DNA of 64,000 nt from Oricola nitratireducens (GCF_014904745.1 NZ_JACZCS010000009.1:62001-126000); one strand, 5' to 3'. Numbered from the stretch's first letter, positions 45,562 through 54,577 are shown. Translations and numbers: made by a program. Notes: generated by a model from the letters alone, not told the origin.

Positions 45562-46959
45562 ATGAAGGAAATCTCCTGCAAGCTCCTTATTATTGGTGCC
45601 GGGCCCGGCGGCTATGTCTGCGCAATCCGCGCCGGGCAGCTTGGCGTAGACACGGTGATTGTCGAAATGGCAAAGCCCGGCGGCACTTGCCTCAATATCG
45701 GCTGCATACCTTCCAAGGCGCTGATCCATGTGGCGAACGAATTCACCTACGCCAGCGCCATGGCTGCCGACAGGGGGCATCTCGGCATTTCCGTCTCGAA
45801 CCCGAAGGTCGATCTCGCCGGATCGGTCGCATGGAAGGACGGCATCGTCGGGCGGCTCACCAACGGTGTTGCCGGCCTGCTGAAAAAGGCCGGGGTAAAG
45901 ATCGTCGCGGGGCGCGCGGTATTTCGCGACGGCAAGACGATCGCGGTGAAGACAGAGACAGGCGACCAGATCATCCACACCGAGAACGTCGTCATCGCCA
46001 CCGGATCGGCACCCGTGGAGATTCCGGGGCTTCCGTTCGGTAAATCCGTCATTTCGTCGACCGAGGCCCTTTCATTCTCGATGGTCCCGGAAAAGCTTGC
46101 CGTCATCGGCGGCGGCTATATCGGGCTCGAACTCGGCACCGCTTTCGCCAAGCTCGGCGCGAAGGTCACGGTTGTGGAGGTGCTCGACCGCATTCTTCCC
46201 CAATACGATGCCGAACTGACAAAGCCTGTCGCTCGCCGACTGAAGGATCTCGGCGTCGATGTGATGCTGTCGGCCAAGGCAAAGGGACTGGCTGCCAGCG
46301 GCGACGCGTTGCTCGTCGAAACCAGCGACGGCAAGGAGGCGCGTGTCGAGACAGACAAGGTGCTGGTGACGGTCGGGCGCAAGCCGGTCACAGAAGGCTG
46401 GGGCCGCGAGGAACTGGTGCTCGACATGGACGGCCGCTTCATCCGCATCGACGAACAGTGCCGCACCGCGATGCGGGGGGTCTACGCCATAGGCGATGTC
46501 ACCGGCGAGCCGATGCTGGCACACCGCGCGATGGCGCAGGGCGAGATGGTCGCCGAAATCGTTGCCGGCAATAATCGGATATGGGACAAGCGGTGCATTC
46601 CCGCCGTGTGTTTCACTGATCCGGAACTGGTCACGGTGGGGCTCTCGCCCGACGAGGCTCGTGCCGCAGGCCGCGAAGTCAGGATTGGCCAGTTCCCGTT
46701 CAGCGCAAACGGCCGCGCGATGACGCTAGGCGGCGAAAGCGGTTTCGTCCGGGTGGTGGCGCGCACGGACAACCATCTCGTTCTCGGCATCCAGGCAGTC
46801 GGTTCCGGCGTCTCGGAACTGTCGACCGCTTTCTCGCTGGCAATCGAGATGGGCGCGCGGCTGGAAGATATCGCCGGCACCATGCACGCTCACCCGACGC
46901 AGGGCGAAGGCTTCCAGGAAGCCGCGCTCAGCGCACTGGGCCACGCACTGCACAATTGA
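45562..46959 (+). CDS. lpdA: dihydrolipoyl dehydrogenase E3
   Basis: 465 residues. FAD fold [18 protein letters not shown], redox disulfide [18 protein letters not shown] fold [12 protein letters not shown] and the C-terminal catalytic [15 protein letters not shown]. Reoxidises the lipoyl groups of E2. Fourth gene of the bkd operon, 4 nt after E2. Confidence 0.95.
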   Translation: MKEISCKLLIIGAGPGGYVCAIRAGQLGVDTVIVEMAKPGGTCLNIGCIPSKALIHVANEFTYASAMAADRGHLGISVSNPKVDLAGSVAWKDGIVGRLTNGVAGLLKKAGVKIVAGRAVFRDGKTIAVKTETGDQIIHTENVVIATGSAPVEIPGLPFGKSVISSTEALSFSMVPEKLAVIGGGYIGLELGTAFAKLGAKVTVVEVLDRILPQYDAELTKPVARRLKDLGVDVMLSAKAKGLAASGDALLVETSDGKEARVETDKVLVTVGRKPVTEGWGREELVLDMDGRFIRIDEQCRTAMRGVYAIGDVTGEPMLAHRAMAQGEMVAEIVAGNNRIWDKRCIPAVCFTDPELVTVGLSPDEARAAGREVRIGQFPFSANGRAMTLGGESGFVRVVARTDNHLVLGIQAVGSGVSELSTAFSLAIEMGARLEDIAGTMHAHPTQGEGFQEAALSALGHALHN

Positions 46960-46966
46960 GGGCCTG

Positions 46967-46983
46967 ACCTAAAAGAATTAGGT
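46967..46983 (+). terminator. hairpin after the bkd operon
   Basis: ACCTAA and TTAGGT with a 5-nt loop, immediately after the lpdA stop. It is followed by GATATCAGGAGG, not a T-run, so terminator strength is uncertain. Confidence 0.4.
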
Positions 46984-47037
46984 GATATCAGGAGGTTGTA
47001 ATTCCGTCCGATTTGCGAAAATTCGATGGAGAGCACG

Positions 47038-47271
47038 ATGCCTTGGACTGACATCACCCGCCAAGATCATCCCCGCGAAACTGAGCACGCCGCGCGATGC
47101 GCCATCGTCGCGATCGACCCGGGACAGTATCTTGGCTACGTCCGCGTCCGCGAACTCGTCCTGCGGATCAAGTATTCCAGTCTGATGGAAGCCAAGCGGG
47201 TCCTGGTGAAGCGTGCCGAGGGATTGCTCGAGCAGCTGCTGCCGGAGGGGATCTATGCCGGAGGCCTGTAG
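47038..47271 (+). CDS. unknown protein, first gene of the repeated cassette (copy B, short)
   Basis: 77 residues. The last 63 residues (EHAARCAIVAIDPG to LLPEGIYAGGL) are nearly identical to the C-terminus of the protein at 13612-14202. The first 14, MPWTDITRQDHPRE, are unrelated to that protein and instead resemble the very start of IS5-group transposases (MPWTxITRxxY), which suggests an insertion supplied a new start. GGAG is 5 nt before the ATG. Function unknown. Confidence 0.6.
   Translation: MPWTDITRQDHPRETEHAARCAIVAIDPGQYLGYVRVRELVLRIKYSSLMEAKRVLVKRAEGLLEQLLPEGIYAGGL
47083..47271. repeat. cassette core, gene-1 part, copy B
   Basis: Matches 14014-14202 base for base in length. The second part of the core (47521-47795) matches 14238-14512. 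Between the two parts copy B carries about 214 bp more than copy A. Confidence 0.85.
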
Positions 47272-47561
47272 CGCAACGCGCGGCGATCGCCTCCGACTGA
47301 TCGTTCACGAACTCATTGTGGTAGCGGCCAGCGGCTGTGCCGATTCAAGCTCCTCCCCTTGGGCGGAATTCGGCATGTACTATTGCGAATGGTCCCGCGT
47401 CCTCTCCTGGCGCACCCGTGTGCCGCGACAAGGAGCACTCTCCCGCCAATCCTGAATTCACGACGATATCCGGCATTGGCGGCATCCGGCTTCCGGTCGA
47501 CCGTTCCTCCGTCAGGTCGAAACCATTCCGCAACAGCTAACGAAAACGACAAGGAAGGCCC
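47272..47561. other. spacer inside cassette copy B
   Basis: 290 bp between the two cassette genes, against 76 bp in copy A. The last 40 bp or so are shared with copy A; the rest has no recognisable gene or repeat and may be an insertion scar. Confidence 0.45.
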
Positions 47562-47942
47562 ATGCACGAAGAACTGGAAATCAGCATTCCGCCACGCGGC
47601 GAACGCGGCTCCTGGTTCGAAGAAACCTTCGAGAACGCGGTTTCGCTCGCAGCCGAGCGGATGCGCGGACCCTTTGAAGATTACGATCCCACGGGCTTTC
47701 TGGCCGAGGCCAGAGCCCGGGATATCCTGAGGGCGTTCGCCTCCTATCTCGCGGACCTCGGGGCACTCCACGGCTGGACCAAGGTCGGCTGGCGTAGCTT
47801 CGACACCGCGGAGTATGCCACACTCGAATGGGTCGACTGGTTGAACAACCGCCGACTGCTGGAACCCATTGGAAGCATCCCGCCCGCAGGGGTCGAAGCG
47901 AACTTCTACGCAGCTCTGGAAACCTGGGACATGACCGCGTAG
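47562..47942 (+). CDS. unknown protein, second gene of the repeated cassette (copy B)
   Basis: 126 residues. Residues 1-79 match the gene at 14279-14629 (SIPPRGERGSWFEE, NAVSLAAERM, ILRAFASYLADLG), and then the sequences part company: copy B goes on with RSFDTAEYATLEWVDWLNNR and an unrelated end. The common part is helical with no motif that I recognise. The gene ends close to the convergent hydantoinase-type gene. Confidence 0.7.
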   Translation: MHEELEISIPPRGERGSWFEETFENAVSLAAERMRGPFEDYDPTGFLAEARARDILRAFASYLADLGALHGWTKVGWRSFDTAEYATLEWVDWLNNRRLLEPIGSIPPAGVEANFYAALETWDMTA

Positions 47943-48125
47943 CTTATCTCAACCAGCCTCCGGAAATCCCGGTGCGGCGCAGTAGGCGCCTGCCCTGCCC
48001 CACCCAGAAATTTCCTCTGACAAAGCCGGGCCGAATGTTTATCCCGGCATGCACCAGCGCTGTCGTTTCCAAAAAAATGCGGAACGGATTTCCGTATCGT
48101 TGCCGGGCAGCAACAGCGAGCCGCA

Positions 48126-50144
48126 TCAGGAAGCGATGCGCGGTCGCCCTGTAGCTGTTGCCAGGATGGTAGCTTCGATGAAACTGCGCTCGCCATCAAT
48201 TGTGGCAACTTTGATGGCGCGAACGATCTCAATCCTTGCCTGATCGGTTCCCGCGCGCTCGGCGAGGCCAATAGCAACAGACTTTACATGGGCTTCGGCG
48301 GCAGCGATAGCTTCGCCTTCCGTCTCGAAGTCATTAATGCGCGCACCGGAATTGAGACGGAAAAGCCCAATCTCGGGCTGACTGACACGAGCTTCCGCCG
48401 CCATTTGCACTTGCCCGACAACCGCTCCCAATGCGTTGGCTACGTCAGCGTGCTCGGTGCTAAGGCACTCATTGCCAATCAAGCGAGACAGGCCGGCATA
48501 GTGGAGTGATGCCGATGCGCCGAGGCCGATCACCGGTCGGTCGAGCGCGACGACCAATCCGGCCATGCCTCCAGTCCTGTCAACCGCGCGCTGAACCAAG
48601 TGATGCGAGACGCAGGCACTGCCATCCAGTCCGTCTTCGGTAAAGACGGTTTCAAGAACGGCTTCCGCAGAACGTCGGGTGACCGCCTCAAGAATAGCTA
48701 CTGACAGGGCGGTGCTATCTTCCGCGATACGATGCCCCTCCCCGTTCCGTTTGCGCGCGAATAATTCAGCTCCCATCTTTGCAGCAACAGGCTCCCAATT
48801 GTCCTGTCGTCCGAGCGCGTGGGCGGCATCTGATGGCGTCAGCCCAACGATATGCACCAGTCCGCGCATAACCAGGCGATTGATCGTGGCGATCTGCGAA
48901 GTTGACACGACAAGTCGATCAAGGGCGATTGGAACTTCCGAAATTACCGCATAGAGCCGTGTCTCGGTCAACGTCAAACCAACGGCCAGGCTGTCTGGCA
49001 CACCTGTGCGCAGCACGAACCGGCCATCCAGCCTGCTTGCGTTTGGGTTAAGCAGCTGTCTGGTCAGGTCGCTGTGGATGACATCGATATGCTTCATTGC
49101 AGCGAGCGCCAACGGTATAAGCCGCCGCGGACCAAGGATAAAATCCGAGGCCAACGAGCGTTCATTGAGCGAGACTTCCGAATCCCCGCCGAGGCCAAAT
49201 GTGTGTATGGCTACGGCCTCAACCATGGTGCGCATGCCGCCGACGGTGGCACCATCCGGATCAAGCCGCAGACGTCCGCCATCGAGAACGGCGATGTCGG
49301 TCGTAGTCCCGCCGATGTCGGATGCCACAGCATCATCCAGGCCGGTCATGTGCCGGGCCCCCACCAGACTGGCTGCCGGTCCGGAAAGGACTGTCTCGAT
49401 CGGCCGTGTTCGGGCAAATTCTGCTGTGACCAGCGCGCCGTCACCCCGCACCACCATCAGAGGCGCCAGAATTCCCCGCTTTTCCAGAAATCCCTCCGTG
49501 GAGATGATCAATCGGTCGATCATAGAGAGCAAACGGGCATTCAGGAGCGTGGTCAGCGCTCTTCGCGGCCCTCCCAGTTTCGATGAGAGCTCATGCGAAC
49601 AGGTCACCGGTAGTCGGGTGCGCGAGTGGATCAATTCGCGCACAGCGATCTCATGTTCGGGGTTGCGGATGGCGAAATAGGAGGCCACGGCGACACCGGT
49701 TACCCGGGCTTCGAGCGTTGGCAATTCCGCCGCAAAATCTTCCAGCACAAGTTCATTGGGTTCGCCGTGAACATCATGCCCCCCCGGGCAGAAAAAAACC
49801 GGATCGGAACCAAGTGCCTGGGACAGACCGTCACGGAAGAAATCGGCTTGATCAAAGCCAATCATCACCAGCGCTACGCGCCCGCCCTGGCCTTCGACCA
49901 GAGCGTTTGTCGCCAGCGTCGTCGACATCGACACGAGCTTTATTTCGCCGGGTTCAATGAGCGCTTGCCGCAGGACCGCCTCGACAGAACCTGCGATACC
50001 TTCGGCCAGATCGTGGCGCGTGGTCAGTGATTTGGCCTTGGCCACTATACCAAGGGCTTCGGACCACAACACGGCATCGGTATAAGTGCCGCCGGTGTCT
50101 ATGCCGAGATACAGTGCCGAAGACATCGCCATCCGTGAGTTCAT
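48126..50144 (-). CDS. hydantoinase/oxoprolinase family ATPase (HyuA-like)
   Basis: 672 residues. Actin-like ATP-binding fold with LGIDTGGTYTDAVLW at the start (phosphate-1 loop), the GRVALVMIGF block, SGPAASLVGARH and DIGGTTTDIAVL (second loop), and a C-terminal half with GLGASASLHY. Such subunits act with a HyuB partner on hydantoins, 5-oxoproline or acetone; no HyuB gene is next to it, and DUF or XdhC neighbours do not reveal the substrate. Confidence 0.87.
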   Translation of the reverse strand: MNSRMAMSSALYLGIDTGGTYTDAVLWSEALGIVAKAKSLTTRHDLAEGIAGSVEAVLRQALIEPGEIKLVSMSTTLATNALVEGQGGRVALVMIGFDQADFFRDGLSQALGSDPVFFCPGGHDVHGEPNELVLEDFAAELPTLEARVTGVAVASYFAIRNPEHEIAVRELIHSRTRLPVTCSHELSSKLGGPRRALTTLLNARLLSMIDRLIISTEGFLEKRGILAPLMVVRGDGALVTAEFARTRPIETVLSGPAASLVGARHMTGLDDAVASDIGGTTTDIAVLDGGRLRLDPDGATVGGMRTMVEAVAIHTFGLGGDSEVSLNERSLASDFILGPRRLIPLALAAMKHIDVIHSDLTRQLLNPNASRLDGRFVLRTGVPDSLAVGLTLTETRLYAVISEVPIALDRLVVSTSQIATINRLVMRGLVHIVGLTPSDAAHALGRQDNWEPVAAKMGAELFARKRNGEGHRIAEDSTALSVAILEAVTRRSAEAVLETVFTEDGLDGSACVSHHLVQRAVDRTGGMAGLVVALDRPVIGLGASASLHYAGLSRLIGNECLSTEHADVANALGAVVGQVQMAAEARVSQPEIGLFRLNSGARINDFETEGEAIAAAEAHVKSVAIGLAERAGTDQARIEIVRAIKVATIDGERSFIEATILATATGRPRIAS

Positions 50145-50448
50145 CTACTCAGCCACCTTGTCCGGGATTGCGCGAGAAACACCTTGTCAACTTGTCGATT
50201 TCGCCATCGTACGTCCTGACTTCGGCTGGTGGGTCCCGCTTGATCGCAATGTTCGGGAAAAGTGATGCATATTCGTCCCTACGCTGACCGTTTGCAGGAC
50301 CGCGTGACTGAAAAAGGTTGTCAGGGCGCCGGGAGAGGGTCATGTGTCCAGGCGCCCTGACTTCGGGCGGGCGGGGTGGGAGATGGAGAGATCTACGCCC
50401 GCCTCGAATTGGTCTACGGTGAATGTCCTGTCGCTCGGGCGACAACAG
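50145..50448. other. intergenic region
   Basis: 304 bp between the HyuA-like gene and ohr. A minus-strand frame (50149-50300) reads RRDEYASLFPNIAIKRDPPA, which is protein-like and could be a remnant, but I cannot name it and the upstream part of that frame is low-complexity. Confidence 0.3.
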
Positions 50449-50877
50449 TCAAGCGGCCTTAATCGTCACCTCCACGTTCCCTCGCGTCGTGTGCGAACAC
50501 GGGCAAATTTCTTCGTGGGCTTTTTGTGCGAGCAGCCATTGGATTTCTTCGTCGACACCGTCGAGGAAAACCTCAAGCGTAACTGCTAGTTCAAACCCGC
50601 CCTTTTCCCGCACGCCGACCCCGACATTCGCCGTTACTCTCGAATCCGGCCCAATTGCCACATTAGTCGTCCTGGCAATGAGCCGCACCGCTCCCTCGAA
50701 ACAGGCGGCATAAGCCGCTACGAACAACTGCTCCGGATTTGTCAGCGTGCCTCCCGGCCTACCCATTTGCACCAGGACCGCCAGTTTTTCGTCCAGTATG
50801 CCGTCGTCACTGCGCACCTGGCCCTCACGTCCGCCCTTTGCGCTCGCCGTTGCGGTGTACGAGATCTTCTTTGGCAT
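50449..50877 (-). CDS. ohr: organic hydroperoxide resistance protein, Ohr/OsmC family
   Basis: 142 residues. The two active-site cysteines are in AAYAACFEGAVRL and CPCSHTTRGN, and the QVRSDDGILDEKLA and GGTLTNPEQLF motifs are those of Ohr, a thiol peroxidase for lipid and organic peroxides. AAAAGGA precedes the ATG. It is the last gene of a minus-strand group that begins at the NsrR-type operator at 52257, so it may respond to nitrosative stress. Confidence 0.9.
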   Translation of the reverse strand: MPKKISYTATASAKGGREGQVRSDDGILDEKLAVLVQMGRPGGTLTNPEQLFVAAYAACFEGAVRLIARTTNVAIGPDSRVTANVGVGVREKGGFELAVTLEVFLDGVDEEIQWLLAQKAHEEICPCSHTTRGNVEVTIKAA

Positions 50878-51199
50878 TCCTTTTCCCTTTCGGCGCGTAT
50901 GTATCCGGACACCGTCGCCGGTCGGCGCGCCCATGAATTCCTCGAGCTCTCGGATCCTGCAAAGATCGCCTGGCTCTCCCTGCGGCTATTGCCATCCAGT
51001 CACGCAGCAGACCCTGATCTTCTTTCGAAAAGCGCGCACGGTTCTTCAGATTGTCGAAAGAGTCGCCGGGGTGGCATCGGTCAAAGTCGTCCCGGATAAG
51101 CGCCTCGTGTTTGGCGCGAACGCCCGGATCGCTCGGCCCGATTGCCTTCTTGAACCCGTTTGCGGACATGATGATCCGGCCAAGCATAAGATCCTTCAT
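50825..51199 (-). CDS. unknown protein overlapping ohr
   Basis: 124 residues as read. The N-terminal 75 residues (KDLMLGRIIMSANGFKKAIG to EDQGLLRDWMAIAA) look like real coding sequence; the arginine-rich remainder, which runs 53 nt into ohr, does not. A shift of frame near 50985 would instead give GEPGDLCRIRELEEFMGAPTG, which leads in frame into ohr. So the true C-terminus is unclear: the gene may be frameshifted. Its start overlaps the previous gene's stop (ATGA). Confidence 0.5.
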   Translation of the reverse strand: MKDLMLGRIIMSANGFKKAIGPSDPGVRAKHEALIRDDFDRCHPGDSFDNLKNRARFSKEDQGLLRDWMAIAAGRARRSLQDPRARGIHGRADRRRCPDTYAPKGKRNAKEDLVHRNGERKGRT

Positions 51200-51414
51200 T
51201 TTCGACTCCTGGCGCGAAACCCGTCTTGCCCCAGGTGCTCGGCAAGGGCGGTCAGCGCAACTGGTTCACACCAGAGTCCGGAAAACGGTGCGAACAGGAT
51301 CCTCTCCAGACATTCTGCGCCCGGCCCATCTCTGTCTGCATCGATCCATGTCTCGTCGCCGCTTGGACGAAACGGTTTCTCCGCTTGTGCGAAAAAGCTG
51401 CGCAAAACAGTCAT
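51196..51414 (-). CDS. small unknown protein of the DUF2249 operon
   Basis: 72 residues from ATG 51414: MTVLRSFFAQAEKPFRPSGD, then DGPGAECLERILFAPFSGLW and a helical end. Two cysteines. No family recognised. It starts 30 nt after the DUF2249 stop and overlaps the next gene by 4 nt. Confidence 0.58.
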   Translation of the reverse strand: MTVLRSFFAQAEKPFRPSGDETWIDADRDGPGAECLERILFAPFSGLWCEPVALTALAEHLGQDGFRARSRK

Positions 51415-51443
51415 TATGCATCTCTCACTGTCGCCGTTCCGGG

Positions 51444-51704
51444 TCATTCCATCGTTTCCCGATTGATGCGGGCTCGCCAGATATCAGGTCCGTAATACAG
51501 GCAGTTCCAGACCACCTCGCTTGCGAAAGTCGCAGTCAACTGTGATTTCATCGGTCGGGGATTGTGGTGGACGATCACGTAAAGGCTTTGACCTTGCTTG
51601 AGATGGGGAAACAGCTGCCGAATGATTGCATGCCAGATACCGTGGCGAATTTTGCTTAAATCGAAAACGCACACCAGCCCGTTGATCGCGTCTTGGGTTA
51701 TCAC
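51444..51704 (-). CDS. DUF2249 domain protein
   Basis: 86 residues matching the DUF2249 pattern: a strand-helix opening VFDLSKIRHGIWHAIIRQLF, then LKQGQSLYVIVHHNPRPMKSQL and WNCLYYGPDIWRARI (family form: HDPRPL ... GPxxWRVRI). DUF2249 proteins have a SirA/TusA-like fold and are common in denitrifiers beside NO-responsive genes; the reaction is unknown. Overlaps the upstream gene by 4 nt. Confidence 0.78.
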   Translation of the reverse strand: MITQDAINGLVCVFDLSKIRHGIWHAIIRQLFPHLKQGQSLYVIVHHNPRPMKSQLTATFASEVVWNCLYYGPDIWRARINRETME

Positions 51705-52171
51705 GGTGCCTTTCCTTGCGCGGATGCCTCTGCTTCAAGTTCGCAAAACAGATAAGCGACGTGCGCGCATAGCTGCGCTGCGGCGCCGCTCGGCAAAATT
51801 CGAAATAGCAGCTCCTCGAAGTACGGCTTGGCAATTCTCCCTGTTACGCCTCTGTTCGCGTAAAGCAGGTCCAGAATGTTCTGTGCCAAGAGGCCAAGCT
51901 TCCGCTGGTTCGCATGGGGATCGAGAATCTGGCGTAATGCCTCGTCGACCCTGTCCCAACGCGCGCCGGAAATGTGCGTCAACACGTTGCCAACATGCCC
52001 ATGATCGCGAAATGCGGCCACCAAGATCGGTACCAACGCTTCAAAATCCTCGCCGACTGCTGTTAATGGGACCGTGGACGCTCCCTGAGTAGGCAGTCTG
52101 CCAGTAAACCCGTCCGGCCGCGGAGGAAGCGCATCCTGAACGGGTAAGCTCCGCATGACGGTCATGTTCAT
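51701..52171 (-). CDS. unknown protein, first gene of the NsrR-controlled DUF2249 operon
   Basis: 156 residues from ATG 52171 (GGAGAGTGAA just upstream). N-terminus is proline-rich and flexible (about 1-40); the rest is helical: FEALVPILVAAFRDHGHVGNVLTHI, RVDEALRQILDPHANQRKLGLLAQNILDLLYANRG. A histidine-rich helical protein of unknown function. An NsrR-type palindrome lies 86-108 nt upstream. Confidence 0.62.
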   Translation of the reverse strand: MNMTVMRSLPVQDALPPRPDGFTGRLPTQGASTVPLTAVGEDFEALVPILVAAFRDHGHVGNVLTHISGARWDRVDEALRQILDPHANQRKLGLLAQNILDLLYANRGVTGRIAKPYFEELLFRILPSGAAAQLCAHVAYLFCELEAEASAQGKAP

Positions 52172-52486
52172 TTCACTCTCCGTTCGTTGACAGCTTGACC
52201 CAATGTTGGCACCTGCGCCTACCGCCTCAAGCTCCTGCTGAAGCACTAACGCAAAAAAGATACATTTACAATATATCTTTAAGCAAGGACACTGAATCCG
52301 GGGTCATGACAACAGGAAACGCACCGACAAGTTCATCGCAAAAGGATGGTTTCGTGCGCCCGGCACCGACTTCCGTCCGCATGCGCTCGGGCTTTGTCGA
52401 CTGTTTGCCGTGGGGCGGCCTCATCGGTGCCTTTCGCATCAAGCTGTTCTCGGTCCTTGTGCGCCCCTGGCCGGACGCCATCACGG
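52172..52486. other. promoter region of the DUF2249 operon and flank of an IS remnant
   Basis: Contains the NsrR-type operator (52257-52279). A short plus-strand frame from 52305 (MTTGNAPTSSSQKDGF) shows no family features and probably is not a gene. Confidence 0.4.
52257..52279. promoter_or_regulatory. NsrR-type operator upstream of the DUF2249 operon
   Basis: Half-sites AAGATACATT and AATATATCTT around TAC; 9 of 10 positions symmetric and the closest of the three to the enterobacterial NsrR consensus. It differs from the 21506 site at only two positions. Confidence 0.72.
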
Positions 52487-52634
52487 GTGCCGCCACTACC
52501 ATGAGAGCCTCGGCAATCTACCCCCCGCCGACGTCTACTTCGGGCGTGGCAACCTCATCATGATCGAAAGGGAAAGGATCAAACGCGAAACCATCAGACA
52601 ACGCCGCTTGTTTCACCGAGAAGCGGCCGCCTAG
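52487..52634 (+). pseudogene. IS3-family transposase remnant (C-terminal end)
   Basis: The frame reads CRHYHESLGNLPPADVYFGR and continues with REAAA before the stop at 52634, the usual end of IS3-group integrase-core transposases (family form YHESLxNLTPADVYFGR). The catalytic part is missing. The bases after the stop probably include the old terminal repeat, but I could not pair it with a second end. Confidence 0.7.
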
Positions 52635-52836
52635 AATGAAAACCCTGATGGACCAGAGCATCCGTAACTCACGATGCCAGTGGTCCGAAAATCCCTGATG
52701 ACGAACAGCGGCATCACCGAACCCGTCGAATCCGCAGCTACACCCAGCTGAACGGCAACTGTTTCGGCGGCCAAATCGCTTCGATCCGTTCCAACGGATC
52801 GCCACTTTTCCGCTGTGCTTTGAATGAGCGGCGTCG
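52635..52836. other. flank of the IS3 remnant
   Basis: About 200 bp between the IS3 remnant and the end of xdhC; no gene recognised. Confidence 0.35.
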
Positions 52837-53856
52837 TCATGCCCATGCCGTTTGCTTTGGCGCCCTTCTTTTGGAATGACGTGCCGTCCGGGCCGGAGGA
52901 GTAACGACAGAAAGAAGCCCTTGCGTATCGTACAGATGAGGTTTCGCTTGCACGATTTCCGCAAGAATGGAGACGGCGATTTCGGTAGCTCCTCTCGTCT
53001 GCGGTATCAAACCGGCGGGGCCATTTATTCGATTGATCGACGACGAACCGAAACCTGCTGACGCAAGGTTTTCTATTCTCGTTTGGTGTGTTCGCCGACT
53101 TCCCAACACTCCGATGTAGAATGCATCAGATTCGAGAAGCGCCGGAAGTAAATCCGTTTCCCACTCATGGTCGTGAAATGCGAGGACCGCGGCTGTCCAT
53201 GGGTCTATCCAGGACATGTTTCCATTGTTCGTTCTGCTGATTGCTCGGCTCGTGATCCCGGCCTTGGCCATAGCCTCTCTGGTGGCTTTGTCAGGCGACG
53301 CAAGCAGAACTTCGAAGCCTCCGGTACGTGCCAATCTTCCCAGTTGAACCGCAACCGGGCCGATGCCCGCAATGAATACTCGTTTCTTCGGCCAATAGTG
53401 CCGCAGAAACGGACCGACCATGTCATCGCGCGACGGTTCTTGCGGATCAGGAACGTGAAGATCAGCGCGCAGACGTCGTCGAAGTCTTCTATCAACCCGA
53501 TCTAAATCATCGATCGGCGCTCCGATGTCTATTACCAGTTCGATCGCGCTCCCGCAGGGAAGCCGAATATCCATGTATGGAGAGCCCCGACCATAACGCA
53601 CCTTTCGGGAATGGCCTTCGTCGAATGCCAACAGGGCTTCCGCTACAATGGCGCGCTCGATACAACCACCGGAAAGATGACCAACCCAGTTGCCGGTTTC
53701 CGTCACTGCCATCTGGGCACCCCTTTGGTAAGGAGAAGAGCCATCGACATTCACGAGAGTCACAATCGCAACGCGGATACCTTCGCGCATTCGATCGAGT
53801 GCGAAGTCGAGTACATACCCGTCAAAGGTTTCCCATTTCCAGATCTCCTGCCTCAC
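52837..53856 (-). CDS. XdhC family protein
   Basis: 339 residues from a GTG start with AAAGG 7 nt upstream. N-terminal XdhC/CoxI domain (VTLVNVDGSSPYQRGAQMAV, GHLSGGCIERAIVAEA with the conserved cysteine, RLPCGSAIELVI with a second) and a C-terminal Rossmann domain (VFIAGIGPVAVQLGRLA, FHDHEWETDLLPALLES, YIGVLGSRRT). XdhC helps load molybdenum cofactor into xanthine dehydrogenase-type enzymes. No molybdoenzyme gene is adjacent, so it may serve a remote enzyme. Confidence 0.9.
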   Translation of the reverse strand: MRQEIWKWETFDGYVLDFALDRMREGIRVAIVTLVNVDGSSPYQRGAQMAVTETGNWVGHLSGGCIERAIVAEALLAFDEGHSRKVRYGRGSPYMDIRLPCGSAIELVIDIGAPIDDLDRVDRRLRRRLRADLHVPDPQEPSRDDMVGPFLRHYWPKKRVFIAGIGPVAVQLGRLARTGGFEVLLASPDKATREAMAKAGITSRAISRTNNGNMSWIDPWTAAVLAFHDHEWETDLLPALLESDAFYIGVLGSRRTHQTRIENLASAGFGSSSINRINGPAGLIPQTRGATEIAVSILAEIVQAKPHLYDTQGLLSVVTPPARTARHSKRRAPKQTAWA

Positions 53857-53977
53857 GCCGCAACCTTTCCTTTGCTCATGACAAACTCGATCGGTTCCGA
53901 ACCTGGGTTCGCAACGTTGAAACACCCCAATTCGCCAGTTCCCGAAACTTACGCAAAAGCGAAAAACATCGAATGGA

Positions 53978-54253
53978 TTAGAGATAACTTGAGCGCTCAA
54001 GAATCTCCGCATTGGCAATGAACATCTGTTTGTAAGCGCCCGCCTGCTTCCAGCTGATCGCACTGGAAACGACTATCGCGATCGCGGACGCCATCGTCTC
54101 CTCACGCCCGAAGGCGATTACAGAGCGTCCGAAAGCTTGCGATAGAATCAACAAGGCATCTTTTTCGATATCGGCACCACCATGCCTTGCACCGGATGCA
54201 TTTCGGAAAGACACCCCACGACACCAGGACGCTTCGTCTCGAACATTTGCCAT
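53978..54253 (-). CDS. small hypothetical protein
   Basis: 91 residues; a possible amphipathic C-terminal region (EETMASAIAIVVSSAISWKQ) and no family that I recognise. It lies upstream of xdhC on the same strand with a 121-nt gap. Coding status uncertain. Confidence 0.35.
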   Translation of the reverse strand: MANVRDEASWCRGVSFRNASGARHGGADIEKDALLILSQAFGRSVIAFGREETMASAIAIVVSSAISWKQAGAYKQMFIANAEILERSSYL

Positions 54254-54577
54254 CGCACAACCCTGCCATGATCAATGAATTGCCTAAGTCAGATGGTAGT
54301 CGCTCAATTCAATTGCACGCAAACGAAATTAATAATACATTGGATACAATATTTTTGGATTAAACCCCTGATGGGCGCTGCGCGTCAAAAGATACCGATA
54401 ACACGTCGATAAGGACCCCACCATTCCCGGAATACCGACATTATCAATCCTATAAATCACATAGCTATTTGCCCGGACGGTCGAAGCGTTTCCGGGTAAG
54501 CACCAGATTCGAGTGCTCTTGACGGTTCAGTACGTGAATTCGGCTTAGAATGCTTTGAAGGGCCAACGCCGATGCAA
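54254..54577. other. AT-rich intergenic region
   Basis: 324 bp, noticeably AT-richer than most of the window (ATTAATAATACATTGG and similar). It begins a lower-GC patch that runs to about 55.8 kb. No gene or clear operator recognised. Confidence 0.4.

Noticed and set aside
50149-50445. 98-codon minus-strand frame upstream of the HyuA-like gene
   Set aside because: Part reads protein-like but the start is low-complexity and no family could be named; kept only as a note on the intergenic region.
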